DNA of 64,000 nucleotides from Megaleporinus macrocephalus (GCA_021613375.1 CM038717.1:42061122-42125121), one strand, 5' to 3'; shown: positions 44,001 to 57,859, counted from the first letter of the stretch. Made by a program: numbers and translations. The notes: generated by a model not told the origin, from the sequence alone.

Positions 44001-47000
44001 CTACACCACCATACTGACCACTACACCACCATACTGACCACTACACCACCTTTACTAACCACTACACCACCATACTAACCACTACACCACCTTTACTAAC
44101 CACTACACCACCGTACTAACCACTACACCACCATACAAACCACTACACCACCTTACTAACCACTACACCACCATACCAACCACTACACCACCGTACTAAC
44201 CACTACACCACCATACAAACCACTACACCACCTTACTAACCACTACACCACCATACTAACCACTACACCACCATACTAACCACTACACTACCATACTAAC
44301 CACTACACCACCACACTAACCACTACACCACCATACTAACCACTACACCACCATACAAACCACTACACCACCATTCTGACCACTACACCACCATACTAAC
44401 CACTACACCACCATACAAACCACTACACCACCATACTAACCACTACACCACCATACTAACCACTACACTACCATACTAACCACTACACCACCACACTAAC
44501 CACTACACCACCATACTAACCACTACACCACCATACAAACCACTACACCACCATTCTGACCACTACACCACCATACTAACCACTACACCACCATACAAAC
44601 CACTACACCACCATACTGACCTCTACACCACCATACTAACCACTACACCACCCTACTAACCACTACACCACCGTACTAACCACTACACCACCATACTAAC
44701 CACTACACCACCATACTGACCACTACACCACCGTACTAACCATACTAACCACTACACCACCGTACTAACCACTACACCACCGTACTAACCACTACACCAC
44801 CATACTGACCACTACACCACCTTTACTAACCACTACACCACCATACTAACCACTACACCACCATACTAACCACTACACCACCATACTGACCACTACACCA
44901 CCATACTAACCACTACACCACCACACTGACCACTACACCACCTTTACTAACCACTACACCACCTTACTAACCACTACACCACCATACTAACCACTACACT
45001 ACCATACTAACCACTACACCACCATACTAACCACTACACCACCATACTAACCACTACACCACCATACTGACCACTACACCACCTTTACTAACCACTACAC
45101 CACCTTACTAACCACTACACCACCATACTAACCACTACACCACCATACTGACCACTACACCACCATACTAACCACTACACCACCATACTAACCACTACAC
45201 CACCATACTGACCACTACACCACCTTTACTAACCACTACACCACCTTACTAACCACTACACCACCATACTAACCACTACACCACCATACTGACCACTACA
45301 CCACCATACTAACCACTACACCACCATACTAACCACTACACCACCATACTAACCACTACACCACCTTTACTAACCACTACACCACCGTACTAACCACTAC
45401 ACCACCATACAAACCACTACACCACCTTACTAACCACTACACCACCATACCAACCACTACACCACCGTACTAACCACTACACCACCATACAAACCACTAC
45501 ACCACCATACTAACCACTACACTACCATACTAACCACTACACCACCACACTAACCACTACACCACCATACTAACCACTACACCACCATACAAACCACTAC
45601 ACCACCATTCTGACCACTACACCACCATACTAACCACTACACCACCATACAAACCACTACACCACCATACTAACCACTACACCACCATACTAACCACTAC
45701 ACTACCATACTAACCACTACACCACCACACTAACCACTACACCACCATACTAACCACTACACCACCATACAAACCACTACACCACCATTCTGACCACTAC
45801 ACCACCATACTAACCACTACACCACCATACAAACCACTACTCCACCATACTGACCTCTACACCACCATACTAACCACTACACCACCCTACTAACCACTAC
45901 ACCACCGTACTAACCACTACACCACCATACTAACCACTACACCACCATACTGACCACTACACCACCGTACTAACCATACTAACCACTACACCACCGTACT
46001 AACCACTACACCACCATACTAACCACTACACCACCGTACTAACCACTACACCACCATACTAACCACTACACCACCATACTGACCACTACACCACCTTTAC
46101 TAACCACTACACCACCATACTAACCACTACACCACCATACTAACCACTACACCACCATACTGACCACTACACCACCATACTAACCACTACACCACCATAC
46201 TGACCACTACACCACCTTTACTAACCACTACACCACCTTACTAACCACTACACCACCATACTGACCACTACACCACCTTTACTAACCACTACACCACCTT
46301 ACTAACCACTACACCACCGTACTGACCACTACACCACCGTACTAACCACTACACCACCGTACTAACCACTACACCACCGTACTAACCACTACACCACCAC
46401 ACTAACCACTACACCACCATCCTAACCACTATACCACCATACTAACCACTACACCACCATACTAGCCACTACACCACCGTACTAACCACTACACAACAGT
46501 ACTAACCACTACACCACTATACTAACCACTACACCACCGTACTAACCACTACACTACCGTACTAACCACTACACCACCATACTAACCACTAAACCACCGT
46601 GCTAACCACTACACCACCGTATTAACCACTAAACCACCATACTAACCACTACACCACCATACTGACCACTACACCACCTTTACTAACCACTACACCACCT
46701 TACTAACCACTACACCACCGTACTAACCACTACACCACCATACTAACCACTGCACCACCATACTGACCACTACACCACCGTACTAACCATACTAACCACT
46801 ACACCACCGTACTAACCACTACACCACCATACTAACCACTACACCACCGTACTAACCACTACACCACCATACTAACCACTACACCACCATACTGACCACT
46901 ACACCACCATACTGACCACTACACCACCATACTGACCACTACACCACCTTTACTAACCACTACACCACCTTACTAACCACTACACCACCATACTGACCAC

Positions 47001-49077
47001 TACACCACCTTTACTAACCACTACACCACCTTACTAACCACTACACCACCGTACTGACCACTACACCACCGTACTGACCACTACACCACCGTACTAACCA
47101 CTACACCACCGTACTAACCACTACACCACCACACTAACCACTACACCACCATACTAACCACTACACCACCATACTAACCACTACACCACCGTACTAACCA
47201 CTACACTACCATACTAACCACTACACCACCATACTAACCACTACACCACCATACTAACCACTACACCACCATACTGACCACTACACCACCTTTACTAACC
47301 ACTACACCACCTTACTAACCACTACACCACCATACTGACCACTACACCACCTTTACTAACCACTACACCACCTTACTAACCACTACACCACCGTACTGAC
47401 CACTACACCACCGTACTAACCACTACACCACCTTACTAACCACTAAACCACCGTACTAACCACTACACCACCACATTAACTACTACACCACCATACTAAC
47501 CACTATACCACCATACTAACCACTACACCACCATACTAACCACTACACCACCGTACTAACCACTACACTACCATACTAACCACTACACCACCGTACTAAG
47601 CACTACACCACCATACTAACCACTACACCACCGTACTAACCACTACACCACCGTACTAACCACTACACCACCGTACTAACCACTACACCACCATACTAAC
47701 TACTACACCACCATACTAACAACTACACCACCGTACTAACCACTACACCACCGTACTAACCACTACACCACCATACTAACCACTACACCACCATGCTAAC
47801 CACTACACCACCGTACTAACCACTACACCACCGTACTAACCACTACACCACCGTACTAACTACTACACCACCTTACTAACCACTACACCACCGTACTAAC
47901 TACTACACCACCGTACTGACTACTACACCACCGTACTAACTACTACACCACCGTACTGACCACTACACCACCATACTAACCACTACACCACCGTACTAAC
48001 CACTACACCACCGTACTAACTACTACACCACCGTACTGACCACTACACCACCATACTAACCACTACACCACCGTACTAACCACTACACCACCATACTAAC
48101 CACTACACCACCGTACTAACCACTACACCACCGTACTAACCACTACACCACCGTACTAACTACTACACCACCGTACTAACCACTACACCACCGTACTAAC
48201 CACTACACCACCGTACTAACCACTACACCACCATACTAACTACTACACCACCATACTAATCACTACACCATCATACTAACCACTACACCACCGTACTAAC
48301 CACTACACCACCATACTAACCACTACACCACCATACTAACCACTACACCACCGTACTGACCACTACACCACCGTACTAACCACTACACCACCATACTGAC
48401 CACTACACCACCATACTAACTACTACACCACCATACTAACCACTACACCATCGTACTAACCACTACACCACCATACTGACCACTACACCACCGTACTAAC
48501 CACTACACCACCATACTAACTACTACACCACCGTACTAACCACTACACCACCATACTAACTACTACACCACCATACTAACTACTACACCACCATACTAAC
48601 CACTACACCATCGTACTAACCACTACACCACCATACTGACCACTACACCACCGTACTAACCACTACACCACCATACTAACTACTACACCACCGTACTAAC
48701 CACTACACCACCATACTAACTACTACACCACCATACTAACTACTACACCACCATACTAACCACTACACCATCGTACTAACCACTACACCACCATACTGAC
48801 CACTACACCACCGTACTAACCACTACACCACCGTACTAACCACTACACCACCGTACTAACCACTACACCACCATACTAACTACTACACCACCATACTAAT
48901 CACTACACCATCATACTAACCACTACACCACCGTACTAACCACTACACCATCATACTAACCACTACACCACCATACTAACCACTACACCACCGTACTGAC
49001 CACTACACCACCGTACTAACCACTACACCACCATACTGACCACTACACCACCATACTAACTACTACACCACCATGCC
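41056..49077. repeat. 20-bp minisatellite, about 400 units, with higher-order repeats
   Basis: The unit is CCACTACACCACCATACTAA with CCG, CTG and 21-bp CCTTT variants. From about 47401 to 49070 every 60 bases hold exactly three units. A junction marker lacking half a unit (GTACTAACCATACTAACC) recurs at 41885, 43360, 44733, 45967 and 46780 with the same flanking variants, showing nested duplications of about 1.2-1.5 kb. The plus strand is almost free of G. Confidence 0.98.
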
Positions 49078-50832
49078 GAGTCATGTCTCATTCAGCCACA
49101 ATTTTCATGCATCTAGAAAAGAACATCGGTTTGAGCTCAGCCACCGAAGCATTTCAGAGGAGCGCTGGAGTGAGATTCCTTGAAGGGTCATAGAACAAAG
49201 ATTATAAGTTACTGTACTGATTTATTTAAGATGTTCTTAAAAGCTTTTGGAAAGGTTTGCGGTCAGATCAGCTCGAGGGCATCCCATTTCACTAGCGCCC
49301 TCTTTGCACCCTAACTGTGCATTTGCGAAGTGTGGACCACTAAGGCAAGGCAAGGAAGGGGAACTCTGAGAACCTAGGGACTGGAGTTCTGGGTGGCTTT
49401 GACTGCTGGGATTTGAAGCCAGGCCCCAACTTGCCAAGCAAAGATCGAGTAAGATTTTGGAAAAGTTTCGTCACGAGAAGGTGAGGGCAGAGGAGTGGTT
49501 TATACAGAGCGTGTAATGATGGAGAGGAGGAGTTTGGGCGTGGTCCTTCACCCGAACTTAAGTTATTTTATAAATTCTTCTTTGATGAGACCTGCAACGT
49601 TGCAGAATCTGCAGCAGTCTCTTACCCAAAATTTCATGAGAGACAGGGGCAATCCCATCAGAGTGGAGGGGTTTGTTTGTTTGACCAACATGGTGGATAG
49701 TGAGATATTCAGATGTGAGTAATAACGTATTTGTTTATTAATTTAATCTGAGGTCTTGTCAACATTGTCTACTGTGTCCACACTGATTGTGTTTTCAACA
49801 GTCTTTTACAGTCTCACACTAGGTGATCTGACCTGCGCCCAAGTAGGTCTGCTCCCCAGTTAGTTTGACTGGTATGGTCACTCCATGTCTTGGCATTGTT
49901 CAACTGGGCTCAGTTCACTACTAGTGTGGTCACTGATGGAGCCCAACTCAGAACAGGAACCCGTAACTGCTCCAGCAGAGGGTCACTCTGGTCCACTGTG
50001 TGAGAAAGTCCTGCTGCACCGTTTAAGGTGGAACGAGAGAATTCCAACAAGAAGCTGGAGAACAGGAAGCACAGCTTCAGCCTCGTGTGAGATCAGAGCA
50101 GCAGAGCTTTGGAGAGTTCAGAAGTTGTGTGCGTGAAGAAGCAGAGCAGTGATACTCTGAGTGTTATCAGCCGAGTGAAGAGCAGAGCTTCGTAAGTGAA
50201 CAGGTTTATAGAAGCTCCGCCGTCACTGCAGTATCTCTGTGTACTGATATGATACAGATCTCATATACACACCTGCTCCTCCTTTAATTGGTTCAGTGTG
50301 AATAAAGCCCACACAGTGAACACCAAGTGTAAGTACACGTCCACGCGCCCACAAGGTGAACACCAAACCAATCGTCTCTGTGGCGTCACAGAGCAGCACT
50401 CAGATATTTGTCTTTACTACATTAAATTAAAGCCACATCAAGACCAGGTTTCAGTGAATGAGCTCAACACTGCAGTAGACATCACATGACCTCGGTAACG
50501 CAGTAATGTAAGTTTCTTATTGTTCTACAAACGTAGACTTTAACCTGTAGGTCATCTGATTGCTGTATTGAGATAGACAAATAAAAAAAAACAGATTATT
50601 GCTAAAAATGGTTAAAAGGATGGATTTGTTTATATTGCAACAGCTGCACCACCATCTCTGACACATCCACACATTCCTGATGAGGCAGAGAGCTGTTTTA
50701 GCTTATCACCCTTTTGAATTGTGGCATCCAGTCATTTTAAATCCTGTTAAAAATCATTAAGTCATATATCTTTAGAGTCATTGAGCTATTTTTAATATCT
50801 GCGGTCGAAGTGAGGGCCCGTTTAAAAGAACT
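49078..50832. other. Unassigned sequence between two minisatellites
   Basis: No gene is recognised. The 25 bp at 50011-50035 match an arm of the palindrome at 1561-1677. A GCTTCAAATCCC motif on the minus strand near 49410-49425 resembles a tRNA B box, but no tRNA fold is apparent. Confidence 0.3.
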
Positions 50833-52730
50833 CTGAGTTGGTTTATAACATTGGGTCTGAGTTGGGTTATAACTTTGGGTCTGAGTTGGTTTATAATTTT
50901 GGGTCTGAGTTGGGTTATAACTTTGGGTCTGAGTTGAGTAATAACTTTGGGTCGGAGTTGGGTTATAACTTTGGGCCCAAGTTGGGTTATAACTTTGGGT
51001 CTGAGTTGAGTAATAACTTTGGGTCGGAGTTGGGTTATAACTTTGGGTCTGAGTTGGGTTATAACTTTGGGCCCAAGTTGGGTTATGACTTTGGACTCCA
51101 GTTGGGTTATAACTTTGGGTCTGAGTTGGGTTATAACTTTGGGTCTGAGTTGGGTTATAACTTTGGGTCTGAGTTGGTTTATAACTTTGGGTCTGAGTTG
51201 GGTTATAACTTTGGGCCCAAGTTGGGTTATAACTTTGGGTCTGAGTTGAGTAATAACTTTGGGTCTGAGTTGGGTTATAACTTTGGGCCCAAGTTGGGTT
51301 ATGACTTTGGACTCCAGTTGGGTTATAACTTTGGGTCTGAGTTGGTTTATAACATTGGGTCGGAGTTGGGTTATAACTTTGGGTCTGAGTTGGTTTATAA
51401 CTTTGGGCCTGAGTTGGGTTATAACTTTGGGTCTGAGTTGGGTTATAACTTTGGGTCTGAGTTGGGTTATAACTTTGGGCCCAAGTTGGGTTATGACTTT
51501 GGACTCCAGTTGGGTTATAACTTTGGGTCTGAGTTGGGTTACAACTTTGGGTCTGAGTTGGTTTATAACTTTGGGTCGGAGTTGGGTTATAACTTTGGGC
51601 CCAAGTTGGGTTATGACTTTGGACTCCAGTTGGGTTATAACTTTGGGTCTGAGTTGGTTTATAACTTTGTGTCTGAGTTGGGTTATAACTTTGGGCCTGA
51701 GTTGGGTTATGACTTTGGACTCCAGTTGGGTTATAACTTTGGGTCTGAGTTGGGTTATAACTTTGGGTCTTAGTTGGTTTATAACTTTGAGCTCAAGTTG
51801 GGTTATAACTTTGGGTCTGAGTTGGGTTATAACTTTGGGTCTGAGTTGGGTTATAACTTTGGGTCTGAGTTGGGTTATAACTTTGGGTCTGAGTTGGGTT
51901 ATAACTTTGGCCTCCAGTTGGGTTATAACTTTGGGTCTGAGTTGGGTTATAACTTTCGGTCTGAGTTGGGTAATAACTTTGGGTCTGAGTTGGGTTATAA
52001 CTTTGGCCTCCAGTTGGGTTATAACTTTGGGCCCGAGTTGGGTTATAACTTTGGGTCTGAGTTGGGTTATAACTTTGGGTCTGAGTTGGGTTATAACTTT
52101 GGGTCTGAGTTGGGTTATAACTTTGGCCTCCAGTTGGGTTATAACTTTGGGTCTGAGTTGGGTTATAACTTTGGCCTCCAGTTGGGTTATAACTTTGGGT
52201 CTGAGTTGGGTTATAACTTTGGGTCTGAGTTGGTTTATAACTTTGGGTCTAAGTTGGGTTATAACTTTGGGTCTGAGTTGGTTTATAACTTTGGGTCTGA
52301 GTTGGGTTATAACTTTGGGTCTGAGTTGGTTTATAACTTTCGGTCTGAGTTGGGTTATAACTTTGGGTCTGAGTTGGGTTATAACTTTGGGTCTGAGTTG
52401 GGTTATGACTTTGGACTCCAGTTGGGTTATAACTTTGGGTCTGAGTTGGGTTATAACTTTGGGTCTGAGTTGGTTTATAACTTTGAGCTCAAGTTGGGTT
52501 ATAACTTTGGGTCTGAGTTGGGTTATAACTTTGGGTCTGAGTTGGGTTATAACTTTGAGCTCAAGTTGGGTTATAACTTTGGGTCTGAGTTGGGTTATAA
52601 CTTTGGGTCTGAGTTGGGTTATAACTTTGAGCTCAAGTTGGGTTATAACTTTGGGTCTGAGTTGGGTTATAACTTTGGGCCCAAGTTGGGTTATAACTTT
52701 AGGCCCAACTTTGGGCTACAGTCATGTTTA
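50833..52730. repeat. 24-bp minisatellite, about 79 units
   Basis: The core is GAGTTGGGTTATAACTTT. The period is kept exactly over at least 60 units (51061 to 52501). Variants GGCCCAA, GACTCCA, GAGCTCAA and GCCTCCA recur in patterned order. Since 24 is 8 codons, two plus frames stay open for hundreds of codons as octapeptide repeats, but there is no other sign of a gene. The array decays after 52690. Confidence 0.97.
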
Positions 52731-52739
52731 CAGTTATGG

Positions 52740-54020
52740 GCCCAGTTCGGCTACCGTTGGGGGCTCAGCTGGGTTACAATTATGTAATTATGGAATCTAC
52801 CAGAGATTACAAAATCCTGGGACCCTGGTATAATCCCTGGACTGCACAGTTAGTGTTTTCCCTGCCGAACCCTAAGTGGCTAATAAGGAAAGCCTTTCTA
52901 AACCGAAGTGGGAGTTTCAAAGCAGAAAAAACCTAAAACGCTCAGGGAAGGGGGAACTCCGGCACCAGGGTTTGATAACTGACCTAGATCTTACTGCTCT
53001 CATTTGCGTTTTGAAAGGCAAACGCTGTGTACCTTCATGATGTCTCCAGCCGAATTAATTTATTACAGATATTTCCACCCTGGAGCTACACCATCTGGAC
53101 AAAACAGTTTGCTATTTTTGTCTGTAACAGTTGAGACCAATCAGGCTTGACCGTGGGAGGGTCGTTAGTTGATGGCTCAGATGTGAGCATGATCAAGCGA
53201 GTGTTCTCTTTTGGTTGCTTAGTTATTTGTGGTACTTCTTCACTAAGTAGGCAGTGCTATCACAGTTACGACCCGCTGGTGTTAAGAGACACGAGTGAAG
53301 GCCGCTGAACATGAGGCTACCACAATACCAGCCCTTCTCTTTTGATAGTTATTCCACGTCCCACTCGTGTTAAATGTGATTCGTCAGGGTTCTCCAACTG
53401 CTCCCTTGGCAGCACAGCATGGTCTGGTGTTCTCTGATTCAGCTCCCCGAACCGGGTTAGTGGGAGCAACTCCCCGCTGCGGCCTCCTGGGATTTGGAGT
53501 AAACTGCAGATCAACTCAAACTGAGCACAACACACGCATTGTTTTTGTTTCATAAATAAAATCTTTATTTGCTCTTAAAAAACATGCTAGCCTACATGCC
53601 AGGTTATGTAGCACATTCAAGTCTTTATAGAATCAATCTTTAGAAATAATTCATTGAAACATGACACAGGAATCTCTCATAGAGACTAATTCATTGACGA
53701 TTCTGTACACAAGTACAAGTTTGTCATGGTTTAAACGAGTCGAGACGCTTGTCATAGGAACAACAATATCCTACAGGAGCCCCTTGAGCCCTCTCCCGAA
53801 GAGCGCCACCTCCTGTCATACAGGGGCGCGCCGATACTTCGAGAGTAGCACCTCTGTGTGTGTTGGTTTGTGTGTAGTCGTATGGATGGCTGCAGTGCGT
53901 GTGTACGAGTGTGTCAGCGCCCCGTCCTTGGAAAGTTCGTGTGCGTGTTTGTATACAGTTCAGCACACGGGATGCCTCACAGAGACAAAAGGTGATCAGT
54001 TCACTGAGATCTGCACGGGC
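52740..54020. other. Intergenic region and DNAJB 3' UTR
   Basis: No exon is recognised in 52740-53560. From about 53560 to 54023 is the probable 3' UTR of the DNAJB gene. Confidence 0.4.
53564..53569 (-). terminator. Candidate poly(A) signal of the DNAJB gene
   Basis: TTTATT on the plus strand (AATAAA on the gene strand) lies about 455 nt beyond the stop codon and is a plausible 3' end. Confidence 0.45.
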
Positions 54021-54023
54021 ACG

Positions 54024-55152
54024 CTAGCACTGGCCCAGGCTGTGCTTGATGATCTCTTTGCTGGAGGGTGGGATCCGGTCGGGAAAGACCACGTTGAACT
54101 CGACCAGGAGGTCGCCACGCTGGGCGGGGTTCTTAGCGCGAGGAAGCCCCTCCCCAATCAGCCTCCTCATTGAGCCGGGCTTGATGACATCGTTGCAGGG
54201 GATGGGCTTGGTCTGTCCGTCAAGGGTGGGGACGCTGATGGTGCAACCACACAGAGCCTGAAGAAAGGGAGAGAGAGAGAGAGAGAGAGAGGTACGGTTA
54301 ACACGGTGCGCTAACGTTCCACTACGTCTCAGCATAAACAACGGCTCATGAATGAATCCTAAAATCTGCATCCTCCGCATCCTCCGCATCCTCCACCACC
54401 CTGGCAGTCTCCCTCTCTGAGTGCAGACACTGCGCCTAAGCTGGGCCGCTCTCATTCCCAGGGAGTTATATGAGCCACGGTAGCGTGGGCAGAAGCCTCG
54501 CGGGCATCAGAGTAACCCTGAGCTGGCGGAGGATGCTACGAGCCTCCCAACCGCTGGAGAGTATTTATAAGCATTGCATAAGACTGAGTAGGATTTCATT
54601 GTGTTTGAGCTGGAGCATGTGGGTCAGAGTGAATGAAGCCCTTCTCTCGTTATACAAGAGACAAACGAGAGACAAGTGTTGCTAATGTGTTCCTGTTCTC
54701 TCCTCTCGTTCTGTCTGAGTGGGAGCGAGCGCGTGGGAGGGAGGGAGAGAGACGAGGGGAGGGGGGTGAGAGAAGAAGGAGCGAGGAATGAGGAGGGCGA
54801 GAAACAGGAGGGGAGACAGGTGTTAGGCATGCAATGGTGTGAGACAGGGAGAGCGAGAGCACCAGAGAGAGAGAGAGAGAAGGTTGGGGTGTCTGGGTTC
54901 TGGAAAGGGGGGGGGGGGTGAAGAAGGAGGAGGATGAGGAGGGAGCGATGAAGGTTGGGGGGACTGGGGTTAGGAGATAAAGAGAGTGAAGGGGGAGACT
55001 GAGAGAGGCAGACGGGAGAGAGTGAAAGAAATGCCAGACGGGAGGGAAGAGAGAGGACGAGCGAGGATGACAGCTTGATGAGAGAGAGAGAGAGAGGGAG
55101 AGAGACAGAGAGAGAGAGAGAGAGAGGGAGAGGGAGAGAGAGAGAGAGAGAG

Positions 55153-55206
<54 letters not shown>

Positions 55207-55218
55207 AAGAGAGAGAGA

Positions 55219-55276
<58 letters not shown>

Positions 55277-55292
55277 CAGAGAGAGAGAGAGC

Positions 55293-55330
<38 letters not shown>

Positions 55331-55374
55331 GAGTGAGAGAAAGAGAGAGAGAGAGAGAGCGAGAGAGAGAGGGA

Positions 55375-55414
<40 letters not shown>

Positions 55415-57295
55415 CCAGAATGTGACTGTGATGTGTGAGTGGTACGTGTGAAGATGCTAAGAGCTGCAGAGCGGAGGAGATGATGATGAGAAGAGAAGAG
55501 AAGAGAAGGGCGGGCGGGGGGGTGGGGGGGTGTATGCGAGTGAGTGAGTGTGAGTGAGTGCGAGGGGGGGGGGCTGCTAAATTTAGCCGCAGCGCTCTGC
55601 AGAGGCTTGTCGAGTAGTGGAGACTGCGTGGGAGGAGAACAGGACGCGCTGTACTACTAAGGCTCGGGCGTGAGCTCACCTCTCGCAGGGCGATGGTTGC
55701 CGTGTAGACGATGTTGGAGCCGTCTCGCCGGAAGTGGTCGTGCTTCTTCTCCTTGACCACGAAGGCCAGGTCGTTGGGGGCGTGGCCAGGCACCTGGTGA
55801 CCCTCCCCTGGAAAGGTGATCTTTGTGCCCTCCTTCCACCCCTTCTTCACCTCCACGTCGATCACGCGGTCCTCGGGCTGGAGCGTGTTCTTGTCTGTCT
55901 GCCGGAGGCGCGTCACCTTCACCCGCTTGGTCACGCCCGTCAGGATGTCCTCCAGGCTCACCGGCAGGTCGTGCACCTCCGTCACGGGATGGGCCGCCGC
56001 CGCCGCCGCCTTGCTTCCGTGCTGTCGGCTGAGGTGGGGCAGGGGGTTCCTCAGGAAGGGGTTGAAGAGGTCTTCGTCGGAGTCGAACTCGAAGTTGAAG
56101 AAGACCCGCCAGGCGTGGGCGTCGGCCTTGGGACTGCTGTGGGCGGGGTCTGTCTTGCTTCCCGTGGAAGGCACTCCACCTTTAGTTAAACCTGGGAATA
56201 AGAGAGGGAGGTGTTGGTGTGTTTCCTGCAGACGTGTGAGGTCACATGAACATCTTGCACCACTGAGACGCTACAGTAGGACTCTTCTCATACGTAGCTG
56301 CATGCATTCGATTACATTAAACATATACACACTAATGAAGTGTTGTGGTTCTGCGTGCGGGGGGTCCTTCACTTCACGGTGAATAATTCATTCATCCTGC
56401 AGCTGACTGCACGTGACCTAGTTTGCAGCGTGCCTGCACACGCGTACCCGAGTATGTGTGACAGAGCATGTGCTTGCGTGGGTCATGTGACTGCAGGAGA
56501 TGGTGAGGGAGCGAGTCTCACCTTGCTGGTCGTACACGCTCCGCTTCTGAGGGTCGGTGAGGACCTCGTAGGCTTGGGCGATCTGCTTGAACTTCTCTTC
56601 GGCATCTGCTTCTGGGTTTTTGTCGGGATGGTAGCGTAGCGCCAGACGCTTGTACGCCCGCCGGATCTCCTCCTCGTTGGAATCGTTCGACACCCCCAAC
56701 ACGGCGTAGTGGTCTACACATGGTGGAGAAGGAGGAGGACTGGGCACCTCAGGGTCCTCGTGCACCTCCTGTTTACAGAGAGAGAGAGAGAGAGAGAGAC
56801 TGTTAGAGTGGGTCCCCGGTTGTCTGCTGAAAGGACACGTGGGACAGTACTATGAGGACTGAATGAGAGCAGGACCTCGGTGGAGCAGTTGAAGATAGAT
56901 TGTTGGTTTTGTGAGATGATGGATGAAGAGAGTTTGGTTCTGTTGGTTCTGTGTATACAGACTAAGTGGGCAACAGTCTGTTGGTCCTATAACATGAATG
57001 CATGGTACAGAGATGCACCTGAATCTATGGAGCAGATGTTCTACCATGCATCTCTTAAGTTTAAACACAAGCATCAGTAACACCCATCATTCAGACTTCA
57101 GACAAGCTCCACCATACTGACCACCTCAGGAGAGAGAAGTGAATGAAAGTGTGCAGAAAGAGAGAGAGAGAGAGAGAGACTTAGGTCCTTCAAGACTCCT
57201 ACCTCTGAGGTCCAGCTCTCCTCGCCGTGGAGCACGCGCACTTTGCACTTGACGTTCTTGTGCTTGACGCCGAACTGTGTCCAGATGAGAACCAT
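54024..57295 (-). CDS. DnaJ/HSP40 subfamily B co-chaperone, DNAJB5/DNAJB1-like (4 exons)
   Basis: Coding exons: 57203-57295, 56522-56768, 55680-56191, 54024-54257. The sum is 1086 nt, giving 361 aa plus TAG, with phases 0, 1, 0. J-domain proteins stimulate HSP70 ATPase and deliver clients. Seen: a 49-residue N-terminal extension starting [19 protein letters not shown]; a J domain from DHYAVLGVS (about 50-115) with HPD at 78-80; a linker with [15 protein letters not shown] and a run of Ala in place of the usual Gly/Phe-rich segment; then the C-terminal client-binding domains, with [60 protein letters not shown] and [14 protein letters not shown]. The C-terminal part matches the DNAJB1/4/5 group. 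The lost G/F region and added N-terminus are unusual, so I do not choose a symbol. Intron 3 (54258-55679) carries a long GA/CT tract. Confidence 0.92.
54700..55575. repeat. Polypurine (GA)n-rich tract in DNAJB intron 3
   Basis: The plus strand is nearly all purine over long stretches, with almost pure GA/GGGA repeats at 55079-55412 and G runs at 54908-54919 and 55565-55572. In the gene transcript this is a CU-rich polypyrimidine tract. Confidence 0.95.
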
Positions 57296-57402
57296 GGTGA
57301 ACTCGGTGGTGGAGGCTCTCTGCTGCTGCTGCTGCCGCGGATGCTGATGCTGCTAGTGATGCTGCACCGGTCGCTCTGTTGCTACTGCTGCCTTCCCGGC
57401 CG

Positions 57403-57410
57403 CTTTTATA
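57403..57410 (-). promoter_or_regulatory. TATA box of the DNAJB gene
   Basis: TATAAAAG on the minus strand lies about 110 nt upstream of the start codon in a CpG-rich region, predicting a start site near 57375. Further upstream, GAAGCGCTTCCGGAA at 57594-57608 contains a TTCnnGAA pair and a third unit at non-standard spacing, so it is only a partial heat-shock element. It also contains an ETS core. Confidence 0.6.
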
Positions 57411-57814
57411 CCGTCTCCGCGCGCACACGCGCACGCCAGCCGCCCACGCGCTCCGCGAGAGAGCGAGCTTCCCCAGGCGGGCGCACGCAGGAGGGAGGGG
57501 GGATTGCCTCGCGCTCACTCTGCGCCATTGGCCCGTCGGCGCTCGGCGCGAGCGCGTCACGCGGATGCAGCGCGGCCCATCTCTCCATGTGGAGAAGCGC
57601 TTCCGGAATTTAAAATAGTTCTCCATCTCTCACTTCCACGCCCTCCTCCTTCTGCCGCTCGCGCCTCGCCGGAGAAACGAGGACGGGCTCTCCTGCAGAC
57701 GGGCTGTAGGGGAACACTGAGCAGCGCGAGGGCAAATCAGACCCGCGCGGAGTGATGCATGATGGAGGAGCGTTTAATCCAGTCACTGTAATACAGGTCG
57801 TTACACAGTAGATC

Positions 57815-57815
<1 letters not shown>

Positions 57816-57859
<44 letters not shown>

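Noticed and set aside
49405..49470. tRNA or tRNA-derived SINE on the minus strand
   Set aside because: Only a B-box-like motif is visible. No A box at proper spacing and no cloverleaf could be made out.
51259..52833. 524-codon open frame on the plus strand
   Set aside because: It is the 24-bp minisatellite read as an octapeptide repeat. Another frame is equally open, and there are no splice or domain signals.
54624..55679. Ser/Leu-rich extension of the DNAJB exon 3 frame
   Set aside because: It is intron read-through of the (CT)n tract. The exon ends at 55680 with a GT donor and the next exon resumes the conserved domain.
57594..57608. Full heat-shock element upstream of the DNAJB gene
   Set aside because: Only TTCnnGAA is at canonical spacing and the third unit is offset by two bases, so it is recorded as partial.
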